NCBI GenBank assembly: GCA_958450365.1 | Contig: CAUEEP010000873.1 | Coordinates: 62,001-126,000 of the forward strand | DNA: 64,000 bases | DNA from: Mesorhabditis belari | Taxonomy: Eukaryota > Nematoda > Chromadorea > Rhabditida > Rhabditidae | Direction of reading: 5' to 3' | Shown: positions 58,654 through 64,000 of the stretch, one piece after another | Numbering within the stretch: the first letter of the stretch is position 1 | Layout of the letters: each line of letters opens with the position of its first letter | Translations under genes and position numbers: made by a program | Notes under the pieces: generated by a model | Seen by the model: only the letters and a program-made list of their open reading frames with translations | Databases searched by the model: none | Told to the model about the DNA's origin: nothing

Positions 58654-60439
58654 TAACCTTCGCAAATCCGCAAAGCTTTCGCAAACCGAAATTTGTTTTC
58701 TTCGAATCTTTTTCAAAAATTGGAAAGGAAATTTGAAATAAATTGGCCAAATTCGTAGTTCCCTTTTTAATTTTTGTTTTAGTTCGACTCATTAGTGCAA
58801 CGAAAAACCACTTGTCTTATAAATTCTCAGGGGAGAGAAGGGGAAAGAAAATTCGGACGATGTTAGGAGATTCCGGGTTTCCCGTTTTGCGATATTCATT
58901 CGTTTACTGCCAATTACAGCACTCAGAAATCTTGCCCAGATCACACTATTCTTATTTAATCAAATCAGCTCTCTTTTTTTTACTGATACCAAAATCGGTT
59001 TGTATTGAAGAGAGTGTCTAAATTTTGACTTCAGCATCGGACTTCAGCTGAATTCGACCTCAACTTCGGCAGTTTTGAGTATTCACCTTTGCGCCTTTGA
59101 AGATTCACAAAAACAACGACTTTCAAGAATTTTCCAAACCCCATTTTGCAGAGAAACAACCAAACTTTTTAATAGTTTAAGTAGGAATTTTATTGGTGGC
59201 AGCATTATTTTTAAAAGGTGTTCCGAAAAATTGTAAAGTCTCATCCACTAGTCAGAGACTCTTTGACTTCTTTCTTTCAGTTTCTTTTTAGCTTTAATGG
59301 CCAACTTTAATTGCATCACTTCGACAAGGCTCGCGTACGCTCCCGAAATATAGATTGGAGTCGTAAAGTGTACAGAACTCTGAATACCTTTCTAGCACTG
59401 CTGGTGATGATGGCTGTAGTTAGAGTTTTGTAGTTAGAGTAAATCTCTGCTATCTTTTAGTACATAACACATGTCTATAATTTCAATGAGGACTGAGAAT
59501 GGAGCGCGCAAAGGGATGGGGCGCTTATTACACTTACGGTGGTTCTGATCTGGAAATACGGTGACTTCTCTCCTTTTTCCCAGAAGTTCTGCCTTGCTTG
59601 ATTTAATTCTAAAGATGTTTTTGCTATGATTTTGTAGTTAGAGTTGAGTTCAAAATTAGCACAGAAGTGATTTCTCTTCGGCACTTTTTCAGAATGCCAA
59701 CAACGATCTGTGCGACCGAACGGGTCTCCTCAATCACTATCCCGACTTTAAATGATGTAATAAATTGTCGGAAAGCTATTTTCTAGCCAAATCCACACCA
59801 GAACTGTCAATAAATCGATAAAGAAGTGGAATTTTGTTGACAATTTTTTTCAAGTTGTTTCTTGAGCCGTTGGATGACTTTGACTTTTACTACCACATTT
59901 TAATTTTATTGTCAGACTTTTTCAGATCTAATTCTAAGAAAACTTTAGAAATCGTAACTTTCAATGTAACTTTTCAAATTCTTGATCAGTGATACATCAA
60001 TTTTTAAGCTAATCCTTTTTACACATACAGGATGACGTAAAGTCCTCGAATTACTCGGAAAATGTACGGACCTGTACTGATTTATGTACTGAATTTTCAA
60101 AGTTCGAATTTCCCCTTTGAAAGGTACATTTGGCACAGTCACTCTTGCAATTCTTGTACTTCTTGTGTAAATAGAAACATCGGGAACCCTTTCTTTTCGC
60201 ACAACTCATTTCAGAGAAGCAAATAAAAAGTGGTCTCCAAATGATTTCAACCAAATACTGAAAAAAGACTGAAGAAACTTTCCAAAGGTCACTTGGGTAT
60301 TTTGGCACACTCTCATTAGAATTTTTGACACAGGCTCTTACCATTTATCTAGAAAGTTTACAAATTTCTATGTTAAACTGTACACGGATTATCCTGGACT
60401 TCTAAAAAACTTTTCAGAAGCCTTCTACCTTCAACAAAC
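58654..60439. other. divergent intergenic region, 7TM receptor (-) / beta-helix protein (+)
   Basis: Promoters for both genes must lie here. A truncated mariner-MITE piece (59085-59250) matches the right end of the element at 31887-32420. After a TTTTTCAG at 59692 a short frame reads NANNDLCDRTGLLNHYPDFK and a TGA (to about 59755); it looks like the last exon of something, but I find no partner. Open minus-strand stretches at 59945-60344 have no recognisable content. Confidence 0.45.
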
Positions 60440-63400
60440 ATGCATAGCGTTATAAAGGTGAGACTAGGACTGGATGTCAATAGATGTACAACAGAGAGAA
60501 ACTATTTTGAACCTTTAAAAGCCTTTAAAATAGACATTTACATAAGTTCTTCTCATTATTACAAACCCTATCCAAAGAACTTTTTAAAAGTTGATCTTAA
60601 GATTAAAATTAAAATGATGAAAACGTAATTTCCGTTGACGTTTGAAAAAAAAGTAATTGGAATACATTTAACTGGGTTTTTTAAATCTAAAAGAAACAAT
60701 ACAAAAATTTTGGAAGCAAAAGTTGAGTATCGACGCTTTTATCGGTGCTTTTGACCCTGAATTTCAGCTATTGCTCGTCTTTTGTGCTTCCGCCATTGTG
60801 AACGCCGGTTTCCCAGTTTTCACGCAAATCTATTCAAAGAACGACCTGTGCATTGGCTGCAATTCGACAACCACCCAATACACCATCGCATCGGGTTCCT
60901 ATTTGATTATCGGCGATTTGACGGTGAATGTCGGCGAGACGCTGACACTGCAACCCGGTGTCACGTTCGTATTCCAAGGAAACACCAAGCTCATCGTCTA
61001 TGGTGAGTTGTATTCATCTAAAACAGTAAAAATATTGCAAAGCTCACTAGTGTTCATTTCCTTATTCACTTAGTTGCTTTATTTCTCAGGTAGGAAAAAA
61101 AAGAAGATCTTCTATAAAGAAAATAAAGCAAGCTAGTGAATGCTTTAAAAATCAATCCTTAAACTGGATCAACAAAGGGTTTAACAGTCGATCAACAAAC
61201 TATTGTTGATCGACGGTTAAACCCTTTCTATACAGTGCTCAATTTCAGGGAGAATCTCGATTCTGGGCACTGTGTCGATGCCAGTTGAGATGAAGGCACT
61301 GTTCGAGTCATCATATTCTGCATGGGGCGGCCTCACTGTGTCCACAAGAAGTTAGTGAGAAGTAAAAGTTTATTTCAACCGTAAGAATGGTTAACAGAGT
61401 GGGTTTCTCTCGATTAATGCACCAAGGCATATATCCTCGAAGACTACTGTAATTGTACGCCCAGTTTCCCCCGAAATGACCGAATTTTGTTATCAACCGA
61501 TGAGGAATTACAAAACTCAGTCAAAGATGCCAAAATTTGGCAGTTTTTGACTATAGGATTACGGTAGTTTACGAGAATTGGTGCGCCTTTTAGAAAGGGC
61601 ATCAAAGGAGGAATCAATCGAGAGGAACCCATTCTACAGAGTGGCCTACAATTATAGCATTTCAAAGGGCCTAGATTGACCAAATTTGGGTGAATCGTTC
61701 TGATTTTTCCGGAGGTAAATTTTAAGTATGTCTCCTTAAACGGTGCCCATTATCTAATCGATTTAATCTTTCAACTTTTTTATATAGTCTTCCAAAGTTG
61801 AGAGCCGAGTTTCGCTCGGCACGCTATTCATTTATGGGATTTTTAAGAGCGATCTTGTCATTAAATTTATTATTTTTCACAACAAAATTTCACATGCTCT
61901 ACGCAGTTTAAGTCTTCGAATCATCGCTCAACTCTTGATTCACTGTTCGTTTGATCTTCATTTTGTTACATCCAGTAGCTCCTACAATGTCTGGATTCTT
62001 GAATCCATACTTGTGCAACTCGATGATGGCCCGTCATTCTGTAAAATCAAAGTTAAAAACCGAAATTAAATCAACAAAATCAAATCAAAAAATACGCAAA
62101 TTACAGTAAAAAAAAAATAAGAGTAAATGAATAAGATAGTTGTTCAAAAAAAATAGTGACTTTTCTTTAATTTTCAAAAAGTAACAGAACTTTCCAAACA
62201 CCCTGTAATGGCTAAAGACTTCGTTTTTCAGACGGAGGCTCGATTTCGAATCTACTCATCAAACATGCAGCCATTGGTCTGAAGGGTGGGTAAATGTTGA
62301 TTAGATCGACTGTGCCTTTTACAGTGACAAATTGCACGAATCCACCGACAATCAACGGCGTCACAGTCGATCACAATAACATCGGAATCCAGGTGTCACA
62401 GGTTTGTTCATTGTTTTGAGGCATAAGAGAGCTCTTTAAGTGGGGTGCACTCCCATCCGTCACCATCGCCAATTCAGTGGTCATCAATTCCCCGGATTAC
62501 GGCGTTTTAATCACGAATTCGGTTGGTCAGGCAAATTGCTGAGCAGAGATTCGAAGGCTCAGAACTTCTTTAGCTTTTTATGTATTCGAAAAGAGGTGAA
62601 TTCGGGCTTCAAAGTGATACCGAAATCAGCTAAAGTTAGTTTCAAAAGAAGTTACGATTCTTTAAACCAGAGTTACTCATTCAAATGGGAAGAAGTCGTC
62701 AATAACGATGGAAATTATTTGGAGTGATGTTTGGTTTTATGTTGAAAAAATTTTAGTTCAAAGACCCGCAGTTTTCAATTCACCAACCCAATAACTAAAT
62801 TTAGTTGTAAAAGAAGCTACGATTCATTAAACCAGAGTTACTCATTAAAAAACCCATCAACAAAGCCCGACGTTCTTCAATTTTCTTTTTATCAGACTTC
62901 CGACATCGTTTTCACCAATCTCACCTCAAAGACGAACGGTCAGGGAATGCATCTCGCTGGTGCGGTGGCTGGTACGATTTGTGAGTGATAAAACATTGTC
63001 TTTTGGCTTACTTGCTGTTTCAGTGGTGACGAAATCCAGTCTTTCATTCAATTACTATGAGGGAATCTGGATTCTCCTTGCAGGCGGCACTCTGAACCAA
63101 AATTTGTCTCTAAACATTGACAGCACATCGCTCGTCTCAAACGGAATACTGGGATTTGGTTGCGGCATCGATTATTCAAGAGACAGTAAGTATTCTATCT
63201 TTTCTTACTATCTACTTTCTATCTGTTCTTAGTGACTTAACGAAAAACACCTTTTCAAAAGCCTTTTTTTACCATTTGATAGAGCTTTTAAAATTGTATT
63301 CAACAGCAAAAAGAGCTTTCTTTGTCAAAAGTTGCTCTTAAATTGTTAAAGACGTGAATTTCCGGCAAAGATTTGGTTATAATCATAAAAGAAACCACAG

Positions 63401-64000
63401 CATCACCTAGGAATATTTTTACATTAGTCCTTTCGAGAAGCCAACCCTTTCAGATGTGACATCGCAAGACATCTCTGATCCATTCAACTTGCTCGTCAAC
63501 AATTCGATCATTGAGGGGAACAACAACGCAACTGCAAGTAATCAAATTGTATTGGTGTTTTTTTTCATGCAATTTAGTTGAATTTGATCAATGCTATTCC
63601 TGTTCGGTGCAAGTGATCAACAGCATTTTGAAAGGAAACGGAGGTTTTCCTTGATTTGATAGTACATTTATTTCCGACTTTCAGGTGGGATCAAGTCACC
63701 GACGGCACGACAAATGAACGTTGTCGTTGATCGGAGTCGCTTTGATGCAAATCTCGGTAAACTAGAAATGAAATAGCTATTGTTTGCACTAGACTTGTCG
63801 GTTCTTTTTGCCGTTGGCAGTTTAAGGTTTTTCGTGTTTTGCTCAGCACCAACCCTTCCATTTTAACTATTTTGTCTAACATTCGATGCAGAATAAAATT
63901 GCGCGTCGAATGATACCAAATCAACTCAAATCAAAATCTAATATCCATGCAAAGCTATGAGGCAAAAGGTTAAATCCCGCCCATAATGGGCGGGACTTAG
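60440..64000 (+). CDS. secreted parallel beta-helix protein, Bark beetle/Anakonda-like (3' truncated by window)
   Basis: Exon 1 (60440-60457, MHSVIK) is joined in phase to the exon at 60768-61001, giving a signal peptide MHSVIKLLLVFCASAIVNAG. Next comes YLIIGDLTVNVGETLTLQPG followed by VTFVFQGNTKLIVY, the entry motif of right-handed beta-helix domains such as those of Bark/Anakonda junction proteins (DLxVxxGxTLTIxPGVxxxF). Further exons carry short repeats of helix turns: ISILGTVSMPVEMKALF, WGGLTVSTR, GGSISNLLIKHAAIGLK, NGVTVDHNNIGIQVSQ, VTIANSVVINSPDYGVLITN, SDIVFTNLTSKTNGQGMHLA, LSFNYYEGIWILLAGG, LLVNNSIIEGNNNATA, CYSCSVQVINSILKGNG and MNVVVDRSRFDANL, up to 63756. Many N-x-S/T sites fit an extracellular location. 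The rest, including any membrane anchor, lies beyond the window. Confidence 0.78.
61174..61227. repeat. short perfect foldback in intron
   Basis: GGGTTTAACAGTCGATCAACA and TGTTGATCGACGGTTAAACCC are near-perfect complements around a 6-base loop, in an intron of the beta-helix gene. Confidence 0.75.
61630..61835 (-). repeat. half copy of palindromic repeat family G
   Basis: Reverse orientation copy: CTACAGAGTGGCCTACAATT at the left, TCTAATCGATTTAATC and GAGAGCCGAGTTTCGCTCGGC at the right. It lies in an intron of the beta-helix gene. Confidence 0.8.
63885..63925. repeat. fragment of family F MITE
   Basis: CATTCGATGCAGAATAAAAT and GCGTCGAATGATACC are decayed copies of the two inner arms of family F, here almost back to back. 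Confidence 0.5.

Noticed and set aside
59945..60344. Two overlapping minus-strand frames with a Cys-rich stretch
   Set aside because: No ATG context, no splice support and no recognisable motif; chance frames in AT-rich intergenic DNA.

Overview
This is a stretch of nematode nuclear DNA. Coding sequence is cut into short exons with TTTCAG-type acceptors and GT donors, introns are small unless a repeat has landed in them, and the gene families are typical of rhabditid worms: receptor guanylyl cyclases, serpentine chemoreceptors, secreted lipases and Golgi sulfotransferases. I see no bacterial operon, no CRISPR array, no rRNA and no intact tRNA. All exon boundaries were worked out by hand from reading frame, splice signals and family similarity, so ends of exons may be off by a few bases.

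Layout. 1-12901 (+): receptor guanylyl cyclase A, 5' end cut by the window. 13252-15243 (-): PAPS-dependent carbohydrate sulfotransferase. 15244-18343: intergenic, mostly repeats. 18344-21042 (-): sri/srh-like serpentine receptor. 21622-24907 (-): secreted class-2 (EstA-like) lipase. 25541-29586 (+): second sulfotransferase, possibly damaged. 30391-31584 (+): intronless F-box-like protein. 32453-32843 (-): hypothetical terminal exon. 33213-37124 (+): second sri/srh-like receptor. 38160-38582 (+): C-type-lectin-like fragment. 38829-47412 (-): receptor guanylyl cyclase B, complete, with a Tc1-like fossil and a mariner fossil in its introns. 47895-48410 (+): another C-type lectin fragment. 48711-48776 (+): broken copy of the start of the next gene. 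49339-53850 (+): protein kinase with a long unrecognised C-terminal domain. 55007-55704 (+): small secreted six-cysteine peptide. 55942-58653 (-): 7TM receptor. 60440-64000 (+): secreted beta-helix protein, running off the window.

Functionally the region is rich in sensory and surface biology: two guanylyl cyclase receptors, three 7TM receptors, lectin-like fragments and secreted enzymes. The two cyclases share exon-level architecture (ANF-type ectodomain, one membrane pass, kinase-homology domain, catalytic cyclase) and are probably paralogues that have moved apart and lie in opposite orientation.

The second theme is repeat load. Nearly every long intron holds a palindromic or terminal-inverted-repeat element. 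The most unusual are an 879-bp palindrome whose right arm runs into a kinase exon, a MITE whose centre is a perfect-looking hairpin of a tRNA-Ser 5' half, a mariner-like MITE containing a tRNA 3' half, and a cluster of tRNA-derived SINE-like units between 21.8 and 30.1 kb.
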